DNA of 64,000 nucleotides from WVXP01 sp964348095 (GTDB lineage: Bacteria > Desulfobacterota > BSN033 > WVXP01): contig CAYGBK010000057.1 in assembly GCA_964348095.1 (NCBI GenBank), positions 1 through 64,000 of the forward strand. The letters are read 5' to 3'. The notes beneath the pieces were generated by a model, which saw nothing but the letters and a program-made list of their open reading frames with translations, ran no database searches and was not told the DNA's origin. Shown here one piece after another: positions 18,328-26,166 of this stretch (positions are counted from its first letter, which is position 1; each line of letters starts with the position of its first letter). The position numbers and the translations under genes are program-made.

Positions 18328-18609
18328 ATGACCCGGAAGAGACGAATTTCTCAGAGGAGGGAGAAACTCAAACGAGAGGGTTGGGTCAGGCAGTTTCTGG
18401 CCACCGAACCTCGGTTGAGCGAAGCTGTGAAACTCTATCAGACGATTGGATACGACGTTCATCTCGAGCCTTTGACACAGGAAGAAGCATTGAATTCGGC
18501 AGGTGATAACGGGTGCACCGTGTGCTTCGATGGTGAGGAGGATCGGTATAAGGTCATCTATGTCCGATCCAAGAAAGGACAAGTCGAATCTGAAGATGAT
18601 CTGTGGTAG
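18328..18609 (+). CDS. conserved small protein with a CxxC motif
   Basis: A 93-residue basic-to-acidic protein with no named function. It contains RQFLATEPRLSEAVKLYQTI followed by a short beta-type segment, then GCTVCFDGEEDRYKVIYVR. The pair of cysteines in GCTVCF could bind a metal. The pattern of a helical N-terminus, PRLSEAVxLY and a CxxCF...YKVIY end resembles a small family I have met in deltaproteobacterial genomes, but I cannot name it. Ribosome site is weak. Its end overlaps the start region of the CooT-like gene by 14 bp, so the genes are likely co-translated. Confidence 0.65.
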   Translation: MTRKRRISQRREKLKREGWVRQFLATEPRLSEAVKLYQTIGYDVHLEPLTQEEALNSAGDNGCTVCFDGEEDRYKVIYVRSKKGQVESEDDLW

Positions 18610-18811
18610 GCCGGGGGCTTATTGTGGTCTGTGGGCCACCAATGCTTGTCGGTTACGACAGGGAGAGGAAACGCTTATTAGTGAAAATGCGGCTTTTCTC
18701 TGGCAAAAAGACGAAACGGTCGAGTTGCGGGACCTTTTTGGACAAGGAAGAATCATTTCAGGAGAACCCAAGGAGATCCAATTCCTGGATCGGAAGATCC
18801 TGATCGAATAG
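18596..18811 (+). CDS. CooT-like small nickel-chaperone family protein, Cys2 replaced
   Basis: The encoded C-terminal 58 residues (CRLRQGEETLISENAAFLWQ, then ETVELRDLFGQGRII and KEIQFLDRKILIE) follow the pattern of the CooT/RNA_bind_2 family, small proteins of about 65 residues linked to nickel delivery to CO dehydrogenase. Family members begin MCxxNxY-like with the nickel-binding Cys at position 2. Here the aligned stretch reads LWATNAC, so Trp stands at the Cys position, and the Leu is a CTG that could itself be the start (18629). The ATG at 18596 gives 71 residues. It overlaps the upstream small gene and ends 3 bp before the DUF364 gene. Function inferred from family and neighbours. Confidence 0.6.
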   Translation: MICGRPGAYCGLWATNACRLRQGEETLISENAAFLWQKDETVELRDLFGQGRIISGEPKEIQFLDRKILIE

Positions 18812-18814
18812 GCC

Positions 18815-19579
18815 ATGGAGATTCTCGACGATCTTATCGACAGCCTGCCAGAAAAAGGGCATCCCGTCCATGAGGTCCGGTGCTGTGCGTTCTGGACCGC
18901 CGTTACAACACGGTTCACGGGCCTCTCTGCCACGTACAGAGCCCTCGAAGGGGAGATAGCAGACCGCCCGTCCCGGGTACGGGATGTCGGTTCCCTGACC
19001 GAAAAGAAAGCCCTGGAACTGGCTGGATTTGCCAGGTCGGACAACACCCTTGAGGCCTCTATTGGTATGGCCACGATCAACTCGTTGATAGACATCGACG
19101 AGGATCGATGTGTAGACCTCAACGCGTACGATGTGCTGGCCGATAGGGGACGGGGCCGCAACATCGGTGTCGTCGGCCACTTCCCCTTTGTTCACAGGCT
19201 GAGAGATGTGGCAAAGAACCTGTGGGTCATTGAGAGGCGGATGCGCCCGGGAGACCTCCCTGAAAACGAAGTGACTCGGATACTCCCTCAATGTGAGGTG
19301 GTTTGCCTGACCGGGACCAGTTTGATAAACCACACGATTGAAAAGCTCCTGGCTCTTTGCAGGAAGAGTTTCATCGTCTTGGCCGGCCCCACCTCTCCCC
19401 TGACACCCCTCCTTTTTGATCACGGAATCGATGTGATCTGTGGGACAAAGGTAATCGATCCTCCAGAGGTCCTAAAACACATCAGCCAGGCAGCTACTTT
19501 CAAACAGCTTCACGGCCATGGGGTGAGACTTCTCACCCTATCCAAGGAGACCGAACACGGATCTGGTCCCAGCATCTAA
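18815..19579 (+). CDS. DUF364 protein (putative heavy-metal chelation domain)
   Basis: A 254-residue protein of the DUF364 family. Typical segments are TLEASIGMATINSLI near residue 90, GVVGHFPFVHRLRD, LWVIERRMRPGDLPENE, CEVVCLTGTSLINHTIEKLL, FIVLAGPTSPLTPLLFDHG and IDVICGTKVIDPPE. The N-terminal part is the enolase-N-like subdomain and contains the CC pair in VRCCAFWT. The family is thought to bind metal or chelates; this is not proved by the sequence. The ATG follows the stop of the CooT-like gene after 3 bp, giving a three-gene operon together with the small CxxC protein. The linkage supports a metal or corrinoid role. Confidence 0.85.
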   Translation: MEILDDLIDSLPEKGHPVHEVRCCAFWTAVTTRFTGLSATYRALEGEIADRPSRVRDVGSLTEKKALELAGFARSDNTLEASIGMATINSLIDIDEDRCVDLNAYDVLADRGRGRNIGVVGHFPFVHRLRDVAKNLWVIERRMRPGDLPENEVTRILPQCEVVCLTGTSLINHTIEKLLALCRKSFIVLAGPTSPLTPLLFDHGIDVICGTKVIDPPEVLKHISQAATFKQLHGHGVRLLTLSKETEHGSGPSI

Positions 19580-19676
19580 CAGCCACTTTCTCTCTGGCCA
19601 GGAAAACCTCTGAGCCTCATCCTTCTTTTGATTAATCTGTCGGGCCAGGGGGCGGGAATAGGGTCACCGTGATCCC

Positions 19677-20501
19677 TTACAATGTCTCTCCGAGGAGATG
19701 GAGAACCGTTTCGTTCCATCCTTTAGGGCCGATACCTTGGGATCGAATAAGGTTGGGAAGGGATATCCTTGGGTCATGCTCACCCTTGTAGTTGCGCACA
19801 AGAACAGGGTAGTCAACTTTTTCTAGCATCGGAAAATCCACAGGACTGTCACCTATGGCGATCGAGACGATATCGCCGAACCGTCGTTGGTAGAGTGTCT
19901 TCAGTTTATCCACGGCCCTGCCCTTATCGTTATCGCCCATCAAGTGATAAAATCTGCCCTGACTATGGCGAAGACCCTTTTCCTCGATTGAGGCGAGAAG
20001 CTTCTTTACTTTTGTCCCCTGTCCAAGAAAAACAAAGGGTTCATCAAACTCACGCTGCTTGGCCAATTTCACCTGTTCCAATTTCAACCCCGTAACCTCG
20101 GCAACCTCCTCGGCAGTCATATCCCCAAATCCCCTGACCTTGAAACCATTCCTTTGAAGCTCTTGCAGCTGATCCCGCAACAACCGATACGGTATGCCAA
20201 GAACCAGGACGACGTAGCCATCGATCGTTTCCGCTCCCTCCCATACAGCACCGATCTCATCCGTTGAAAAGTAAGAGAGGGGAAGGAAAATGGCCCCCCC
20301 ATTCTCCGAGATGAAAGGGTGAGAATTCTCCAGTCTCTCCCTCCAGTACTCAATCTCTGCTCTCGTTTTGCTGGAACAGAACACAAGGGGTATTCCCGCT
20401 GCTTTTACGAAGTCAAGAGCCGGCAAGGCTGCCGTGAACCCATAGTTCTCAGGGTCGAGAAGCGTCCCATCGAGATCGGTGAATATGACTGGTTGAGACA
20501 T
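19677..20501 (-). CDS. mannosyl/glucosyl-3-phosphoglycerate phosphatase (MPGP family, HAD-IIB)
   Basis: A 274-residue HAD phosphatase. Motif I is FTDLDGTLLD (residues 7-16), motif II is FCSSKTRAEIEYW with the Ser, and the metal motif is AIGDSPVDFPML. FISENGGAIFLP and FYHLMGDNDKGRAVDKL are characteristic of the MPGP family rather than general Cof-type phosphatases. Family members dephosphorylate mannosyl-3-phosphoglycerate or glucosyl-3-phosphoglycerate. No mannosyl-3-phosphoglycerate synthase is seen here, but a GpgS-like GT81 enzyme lies 2.3 kb away, so glucosylglycerate is the likelier product. AGGAG lies 8 bp before the ATG. Divergent from the glycosyltransferase gene. Confidence 0.85.
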   Translation of the reverse strand: MSQPVIFTDLDGTLLDPENYGFTAALPALDFVKAAGIPLVFCSSKTRAEIEYWRERLENSHPFISENGGAIFLPLSYFSTDEIGAVWEGAETIDGYVVLVLGIPYRLLRDQLQELQRNGFKVRGFGDMTAEEVAEVTGLKLEQVKLAKQREFDEPFVFLGQGTKVKKLLASIEEKGLRHSQGRFYHLMGDNDKGRAVDKLKTLYQRRFGDIVSIAIGDSPVDFPMLEKVDYPVLVRNYKGEHDPRISLPNLIRSQGIGPKGWNETVLHLLGETL

Positions 20502-20882
20502 TATTGGACTCCTCTCACTGACCGGTTGGCCGAAGGAATGACCTGTTCTTTGTGTTCCATGCTTGGAAAGTTAACCTAGCCTCCTTTCGATTGCAAGAAC
20601 CAAACTCTCGGGTTCCCCAGCCTCGGGAAAATTCTGGGGTGAGGGATAAGACGGGCGTCACGCCGGCCCCCCCTCGCTGCTCGGGGGGGCTTGATCGGGA
20701 CAGTGGAGAATTCTATACTGTTTACCATCAGGTTAGGAAATGAGAGGATGGAAAAAATTGATGAATTCCGAAATCAGACCGATAAGTAAGGGAAGCAGAT
20801 TCACATGTCAAAAGGGGGACGACGATCCCGTCGCGAATAAAAGGAGACCTGAACTCGTTAAAGGAAACAACAAGGGGTGCGG
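20502..20882. other. divergent intergenic region of phosphatase and glycosyltransferase genes
   Basis: Contains a GC hairpin with seven Cs (20667-20673) pairing with seven Gs (20683-20689) and, just beyond it, the sigma70-like promoter annotated separately. AAAGGAAACAACAAGGGG near the end holds ribosome sites for the glycosyltransferase. No coding sequence is convincing. Confidence 0.5.
20691..20719 (+). promoter_or_regulatory. sigma70-like promoter of the first glycosyltransferase
   Basis: TTGATC at 20691-20696 and TATACT at 20714-20719 with a 17 bp spacer. It starts directly behind the GC hairpin and leaves a leader of about 160 bases. Confidence 0.6.
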
Positions 20883-22151
20883 ATGATGCATTACAACACG
20901 GCCATGCGGGCATACACATCTAAACGCATTGAAGAGATTGAGTCTGCTGATATCCTCATTGGTATACCATGCTATAACAACGAGAGAACCATTGCTAATG
21001 TCATACAGATGGTCACCCACGGTCTTGCGGAGCACTATCGTGATCGGCGATGCATAATCTTCATTGCAGATGGCGGGTCGACGGACGATACCAGAGAGGC
21101 GGCCAAGGAGTTTCAGATCAAGCCCTGGCAAGAGAAACTCGTCTCAATCTACAGAGGGCCTGCGGGCAAGGGAACTGCTTTACGGTCTGTCTTCGAGGCT
21201 GTCGAGCGGCTAAAGGTTCAGGCATGCGCAGTGGTAGATTCGGACCTAAGAAGTATCACCTCCGATTGGGTGAAATACCTCCTAGATCCCGTGTTGGAGA
21301 AGGGATACCAGTTCGTCGCACCAGTTTACCTCCGCCACAAGTATGACGGAACTATTACCAACAACATTGTGTATAACCTAACCCGTGCCCTATACGGTAA
21401 GCGAATTCGACAGCCTATTGGTGGAGATTTTGCCTTCTCTCAGGATGTTGCGAAGTTCTACATCGACCAGGATGTATGGGAGACCGATGTGGCTCGCTTC
21501 GGAATCGACATCTGGATGACGACCAATGCGATCACCCAGGAGTTCAGGATTTGTCAATCAAACCTGGGAGTCAAGGTCCATGATGCCAAGGACCCCGGGC
21601 TCCATTTGGGACCAATGTTCCGCCAGGTGATCTGGACGATCTTCTCTCTTATGGAGCGTCATGAGGCTTACTGGAAGGCTATTCAGGGGAGTCAACCCGT
21701 CGAGGTTTTCGGCTATCAGGGCGGCGCAGACCCGGAATCAGTAAAAGTAGACCTAGAAGGAATGATTGAACACTTCAAGATCGGATTTCACCAATTCTCA
21801 ACACTCTGGAAGGAGATTTTCTGCGAAGCCTGTTGGGAGGCGATCCGAAAGGCTGCCCGGCTGAGTCCCCAGAGGTTCCATTTTTCGACCAATGCATGGA
21901 TCCGAATCCTCTATGAACTCGCAGCAACGTTCCACGCGTGGAGTGTCAACCGTAACAAGTTGATCGACCTCGTAACTCCTCTGTATTACGCACGGGTCGC
22001 ATCGTTCGTTCGACAGAGCCTCGAGATGTCGTCCCAAGAGGCAGAAGCTCTTGTGGAGGAGCAGGCCCAAAGCTTTGAGGACCACAAGGATTACCTCGTC
22101 AAGATATGGGACGAAAAGTCCAAAGGACCCTCAAAACTGGGTGCCCACTAA
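20883..22151 (+). CDS. GT-A glycosyltransferase of the solute locus, copy 1
   Basis: A glycosyltransferase of about 422 residues with the GT-A nucleotide-sugar fold. ILIGIPCYNNERTIANVI opens the domain, FIADGGSTDDT and GPAGKGTALRSVFEA follow, and VVDSDLRSITSDWV holds the metal-binding DxD. YNLTRALYGKRIRQPIGGDF and FGIDIWMTTNAI are diagnostic of this subfamily and recall GT78/GT81 enzymes that glycosylate glycerate or phosphoglycerate. The C-terminal 150 residues are helical. The ATG at 20883 has AGGGG upstream; a GTG 6 bp earlier is possible. A close relative lies at 28.3 kb. Given GpgS and MPGP neighbours, it may make or extend glucosylglycerate; donor and acceptor are not shown by sequence. 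Confidence 0.8.
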   Translation: MMHYNTAMRAYTSKRIEEIESADILIGIPCYNNERTIANVIQMVTHGLAEHYRDRRCIIFIADGGSTDDTREAAKEFQIKPWQEKLVSIYRGPAGKGTALRSVFEAVERLKVQACAVVDSDLRSITSDWVKYLLDPVLEKGYQFVAPVYLRHKYDGTITNNIVYNLTRALYGKRIRQPIGGDFAFSQDVAKFYIDQDVWETDVARFGIDIWMTTNAITQEFRICQSNLGVKVHDAKDPGLHLGPMFRQVIWTIFSLMERHEAYWKAIQGSQPVEVFGYQGGADPESVKVDLEGMIEHFKIGFHQFSTLWKEIFCEACWEAIRKAARLSPQRFHFSTNAWIRILYELAATFHAWSVNRNKLIDLVTPLYYARVASFVRQSLEMSSQEAEALVEEQAQSFEDHKDYLVKIWDEKSKGPSKLGAH

Positions 22152-22333
22152 ACCATTGACGCCACTATCTGGGACTTTTCCCCTTTCCAGGATTCATGAG
22201 ATTCAGCGTACCCCTCTCCCCACGGTTTCTCACTCAAGGAACCGAGTGTCGGGCCCCTTGCCCCCCAACAGGCCGTTTCCCAGAGCTCCTTTTTTGTCTT
22301 GTGTCCTTTGAAAGTGGAAAGGGAGCGCTTTTC

Positions 22334-22501
22334 GCTGACCAGAGATCTTTTTTCGGTGCTGTCAGTTGTCGGTTGTCAGTGGTCAGTTGTCACTATCAAT
22401 TGGGGTCATTCGATTGAAAATGACATACCTTGGCCCCCACATGTGAGTCCAGTGGATGCATAAATCCTAGTTTTTTTGCCACGAACCACAGACGACGGAC
22501 C
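22334..22501 (+). repeat. dispersed intergenic repeat, family A, copy 1
   Basis: The sequence matches the reverse complement of about 49935-50094. Best conserved parts are GGTGCTGTCA...GTTGTCGGTTGTCAGTGG, GTCATTCGATTGAAAATG, and ATAAATCCTA...GCCACGAA, with diverged segments between them. It contains the short direct repeat GTCAGTTGTC. No gene is encoded. Confidence 0.7.
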
Positions 22502-22714
22502 AAGAACGACGACTTTCGGTATAGCGCTTCCATGTCCACTTTCTGGTGAATTGCTCTCATAAGAGCTTGATCAGAGGGTACGAAAGGAATTGCGCGAGCG
22601 CATGGGAGCGAGGGGATATGAGGGTTCGACCACCGAATTTAAAATTGTGTTGAAACATGAGGGAGTTAGAAATTTTCTTTTTTCGAAAACTGAAGAAACT
22701 ACCCGATTTTTTTC

Positions 22715-22742
22715 TTGACAGGCTCCATTGAATTGCTAAAAT
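22715..22742 (+). promoter_or_regulatory. sigma70-like promoter of the GpgS-like gene
   Basis: TTGACA at 22715-22720 and TAAAAT at 22737-22742 with a 16 bp spacer, 72 bp before the GTG start. Confidence 0.6.
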
Positions 22743-22814
22743 CCCACCAAACCACACTGTCGACCTGCTTCTCCTGGTGGACAGGAAATAAACAACCAGG
22801 TTCAGGAGAAAAGT

Positions 22815-24026
22815 GTGTCAGATTTTTTTCAGAACGGCGAAATTGCGACGTTCCACCGACTCAGACATCGTGAACTCAGGGAGCTTGAAGCCGAACTCAA
22901 AGAGGCAGCGAGACATCGTCCCATCTCCCTCGTTCTCCCCTATATACCCTTCGAACTTCAGGGACCTGGCCTGCCACGGATTGTCGAAGAGCTCAGTCGT
23001 GTTAAATACCTGAAGAACACCGTCGTGACCGTCGGACGGGCAAACGCGAGGGAATTCAGGGAGGCGAAAAAATTCTTCTCCCGTCTCCCCCAGCAGCCCA
23101 CAGTAATCTGGTGCACAGGCCCGCGGGTTGAAAAACTCTATACACTGCTCGGTGAAAACGGGATCGACATCGGGGAAGATGGAAAAGGGCGGTCCGCATG
23201 GACGGCTTACGGATACATTCTCGCCCGTGAGGATAGTGAAGTCATTGCCCTCCACGACTGCGACATTGTCAGTTACAACCGAGAACTACTCGCCCGGCTC
23301 TGCTACCCAGTTGCGAACCCGAATATTGACTTTGAATTTTGCAAGGGCTACTACAGCAGGATTACCGATCAGATGCACGGACGAGTCACTCGCATCTTTG
23401 TAACTCCCCTTATCCGAGCCCTAAGGGCAACCTTAGGGGCAAATGAGTTCCTTGACTACCTTGATAGCTTCCGATACATCCTCGCCGGCGAGTTCTCCAT
23501 GGGAACCGATCTGGCGAGACGCATTCGGATTCCTGGGGATTGGGGAATCGAGGTTGGCGTTCTTGCAGAGGTTCACCGTAATAGCGCCTTGCGGAGAATT
23601 TGCCAGGTTGATCTTGCCGACAATTATGAGCACAAGCATCAGCCTCTAACACTCAAGGATCCAAACAAAGGCCTGTTGAAGATGGGAACGGATATCGCCA
23701 AATGCCTCTTCAGGACAATGGCAAGCATGGGATACACCCTGACCAATGAGTTTTTCATCTCTTTAAAGGCAAGCTATCTCCGCATCGCACAGGATTTGAT
23801 TGCCCGGTTTGAATACGACTCAATGATTAACGGTTTACAGTATGATCGACATGCTGAAGGCACAGCCGCTGAGGCTTTCGTGCGGTGCATTGTGAGCGCG
23901 GGACAGCAGTTCCTGGAGACACCGATCGAGGCCCCCTACATGCCGAACTGGAACCGGGTGGTGTCAGCAATCCCCAACATCTTTGAAATGCTGACAGACG
24001 CAGTGGAAAAGGACAACAAGGGTTAA
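22815..24026 (+). CDS. glucosyl-3-phosphoglycerate synthase-like glycosyltransferase (GT81)
   Basis: A 403-residue GT-A glycosyltransferase resembling GpgS, which transfers glucose from an NDP-glucose to 3-phosphoglycerate. Visible elements are ISLVLPYIPFELQGPGLPRI, TVVTVGRANAREFREAKKFF, GKGRSAWTAYGYILAR, the metal site ALHDCDIVSYNRELLARL (DxD), FEFCKGYYSRI and YILAGEFSMGTDLARRIRIP followed by DWGIEVGVLAEV. The product would be dephosphorylated by the MPGP-family phosphatase nearby to glucosylglycerate, a compatible solute. Start is GTG with AGGAG 6 bp upstream. Its own promoter lies ahead. The enzyme is soluble, without signal or membrane segments. Mannosyl-3-phosphoglycerate synthase is less likely since its signature is absent. 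Confidence 0.82.
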   Translation: MSDFFQNGEIATFHRLRHRELRELEAELKEAARHRPISLVLPYIPFELQGPGLPRIVEELSRVKYLKNTVVTVGRANAREFREAKKFFSRLPQQPTVIWCTGPRVEKLYTLLGENGIDIGEDGKGRSAWTAYGYILAREDSEVIALHDCDIVSYNRELLARLCYPVANPNIDFEFCKGYYSRITDQMHGRVTRIFVTPLIRALRATLGANEFLDYLDSFRYILAGEFSMGTDLARRIRIPGDWGIEVGVLAEVHRNSALRRICQVDLADNYEHKHQPLTLKDPNKGLLKMGTDIAKCLFRTMASMGYTLTNEFFISLKASYLRIAQDLIARFEYDSMINGLQYDRHAEGTAAEAFVRCIVSAGQQFLETPIEAPYMPNWNRVVSAIPNIFEMLTDAVEKDNKG

Positions 24027-24127
24027 GACCCCCCGACTGTCTAACGAAGAAACCCTGGAAAATCAGCGCGGAACAAAGAGTCTATCCTCGGGATCGAGAC
24101 CGACATTCCGTCCAACACGCCTTCGGT

Positions 24128-24976
24128 CTACCCTTTGATTCCTCCTGCCGTCAGACCTCTGACGAGATACCGTTCGAATATCAAAAACAAAAGAATGACG
24201 GGGATGGTGGCAATTACAGATGCAGCCATAAGCAATTGCTGCGACACATTTATATTGTCTGCGATCTGCATTATGCCGCGGGAGAGGGTGAATCTTGAGG
24301 GACTGTCCAAGAAGAGAAATGCGAACAGGAATTCATTCCAGGCGATCATAAAGGTATAAAGCGCCACTGATGCGACTGCTGGGAGGCTCAAAGGGATTGT
24401 GATCCGCCAGATCACCCCAAACCGGGAACATCCATCAATCAGCCCTGCTTCCTCCAAGTCGGGCGGAAGTGTCTTGAAATAGCTGTAGAGCATGTAGATG
24501 GCCACCGGGAGGGTTTGGGCGAGATATATAAAGATAAGACCGTGGAGGTCATTCCGTAGACCCAGCTTTGTATAGAGAGCATACATGGGCACGGCGATGA
24601 CGATAGCCGGAAACATGTAGATGACGAGCACACTCCGTGACAGGAAAAGGCGTCCCCGGAAACGGAGTCTGGCGATAGTGTAGGCCCCTAAAATCGCTAA
24701 AGTCACCGTTAGCAGTACTGTCAAAGCAGAGACATAAGCGCTGTTGACAAAAAAACTGCCAAAGCCAAATTGAAACCAGATCTCCTTATAGGCACTTAGG
24801 CTCAGCTCCTCCGGGGTGAGCCACAAGTCGAGGGGATTCATTGCTAGGACAATCAAGGGCTTCAAAGAGGCGACGACCATCCAATAAAAGGGAAAACCCA
24901 CGAGGGCAATGAAGAAGAACAGGCCTGTTCCGTTAAGCACCCTTAAGATCGCCGTCTCAACCCTTTCACGACTCAT
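24128..24976 (-). CDS. carbohydrate ABC transporter permease (MalG type)
   Basis: A 282-residue inner-membrane permease of the CUT1 sugar importer class. Six hydrophobic segments are visible, the first at about residues 15-35. The EAA loop that contacts the ATPase is EEAGLIDGCSRFGVIWRITI (residues about 175-195). YFKTLPPDLEEAGLIDG and AWNEFLFAFLF are standard MalG features. The ATG lies 4 bp behind the stop of the MalF-type gene, and its ribosome site GAGGAG sits inside that upstream coding sequence. No ATPase subunit gene follows; a shared MsmK-like ATPase elsewhere is expected. Substrate is unknown; its position in an osmolyte region suggests a disaccharide-like solute. Confidence 0.92.
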   Translation of the reverse strand: MSRERVETAILRVLNGTGLFFFIALVGFPFYWMVVASLKPLIVLAMNPLDLWLTPEELSLSAYKEIWFQFGFGSFFVNSAYVSALTVLLTVTLAILGAYTIARLRFRGRLFLSRSVLVIYMFPAIVIAVPMYALYTKLGLRNDLHGLIFIYLAQTLPVAIYMLYSYFKTLPPDLEEAGLIDGCSRFGVIWRITIPLSLPAVASVALYTFMIAWNEFLFAFLFLDSPSRFTLSRGIMQIADNINVSQQLLMAASVIATIPVILLFLIFERYLVRGLTAGGIKG

Positions 24977-24980
24977 GTTC

Positions 24981-25931
24981 TCACTCCTCCTCGGCCCAGC
25001 GCATTACCCACTTGAAATAGGCATATAAGAACAAACCCAGAACAAGAAACAAAACCAGTGCCATGGCGGCTCCAGCCCCCACGTTGAACTCACCGATCAA
25101 GAAGTCGTAGACCTTGATCGTGAGGACCCTCGTTCCTCCAGTCCCTCGCGTCACCAGGAAGACGTCATCGAATTTGTTGATGGTCCACATGAATCGAAGA
25201 AGTAACAGGGTCGCCAAAACTAGCTTGAGCTGAGGAAGGGTAATGTAGAAGAACTTTTGAAACGGCGTGGCACCATCCACCGCTGCCGCTTCGTAAAGCA
25301 CATCGGGGATAGCCTGTAACCGGGCCAGGATAAAAAGGAAATCAAAAGGAAAGTATCGCCAACCCTCGAAGGCTATGAGAGAGACCATGGCCCAGGGGCG
25401 CTGGCCCAACAAATGGATCGGCTGTTCGAGAATCTCGGCTCCGAGCAGCCCAGCCATGAGCACACCACGAGGATCGAGAATAAACCTCCAGGCAAAGGCA
25501 ACCGCTACGACAGGGGCGACATAGGGAACGAGGAATAACCCTCTAACCAACCCCCTTCCTCGAAAACGACGGTTCACCATCAATGCCGCCAACAAACCCA
25601 TTAGGAGGGCAAGTAACGTCCCACCAGTCGTATAGGTGAGTGTTGCCTTGAGGGCAGGCCAGAAGTCTGGATGGGAGAAGATTTTAACAAAGTTGCTCAG
25701 CGTTGCCTGTAATTCCCACCACCCAAATCTGCGTAAATCGAGGAGCCGGACTCTGTGAAACGCGAGCCAGACATTCCATAGAACCGGGAAGATAACAAGG
25801 GCAAGAACGATGATCAGCGGCGGTCCGAGTAAAGAATAGGCCAGCCGCTGCTCTTTCTGAGCGAGAGTGGATGGACGTTGGGTCATCATTGAGGGTAATC
25901 GATATCGTTTCCCGTCCGTTTGGTTAGTCAA
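24981..25931 (-). CDS. carbohydrate ABC transporter permease (MalF type)
   Basis: A 316-residue inner-membrane permease, partner of the MalG-type protein. Hydrophobic segments start at LLGPPLIIVLALVIFPVLWN (about residues 34-53); the EAA loop is YEAAAVDGATPFQKFFYITL. FLVPYVAPVVAVAFAWRFI and MWTINKFDDVFLVTRGT (the usual TINxFDxI pattern) are typical. The start is uncertain: TTG at 25931 or the ATG pair at 25889/25886, neither with a strong ribosome site. A 235 bp gap separates it from the binding-protein gene upstream, and a GC-rich segment in that gap may lower permease expression relative to the binding protein. Confidence 0.9.
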   Translation of the reverse strand: MTNQTDGKRYRLPSMMTQRPSTLAQKEQRLAYSLLGPPLIIVLALVIFPVLWNVWLAFHRVRLLDLRRFGWWELQATLSNFVKIFSHPDFWPALKATLTYTTGGTLLALLMGLLAALMVNRRFRGRGLVRGLFLVPYVAPVVAVAFAWRFILDPRGVLMAGLLGAEILEQPIHLLGQRPWAMVSLIAFEGWRYFPFDFLFILARLQAIPDVLYEAAAVDGATPFQKFFYITLPQLKLVLATLLLLRFMWTINKFDDVFLVTRGTGGTRVLTIKVYDFLIGEFNVGAGAAMALVLFLVLGLFLYAYFKWVMRWAEEE

Positions 25932-26166
25932 TCCCCATTGACAAATGCTCCTGTTGCCCTCAGAACTAAACCTCCGATCCCTCCCGGAGCTTCCCCCTAC
26001 GAGGTGGAAATCGAACTCCTAAACCCTCCGAGCGGATCTTACAGTCACCGAAGTGGCCCGCAGGGTCCAGCTCGCCCCTTCGGGGACACGCCCTTTGCCA
26101 AAACGGATAGCCCGAGAGATCTCCTCATGTTCGCTCAAGGACATTTTCCAGAAGGAGTCAAGTGGG

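Larger units (their letters stand above)
22152..22814. other. long intergenic region with repeat copy and promoter
   Basis: 663 bp. It holds a repeat of family A (22334-22501, annotated separately) and the promoter of the GpgS-like gene. Between them, 22557-22716, is a 52-codon open frame with a coding-like look (KELRERMGARGYEG) but no good start; it may be a gene remnant. Remaining sequence is not recognised. Confidence 0.5.

Noticed and set aside
22557..22716. 52-codon frame with coding-like residues (KELRERMGARGYEG)
   Set aside because: No good start codon or ribosome site and no family I can name; may be a gene remnant, so it is only mentioned in the gap entry.
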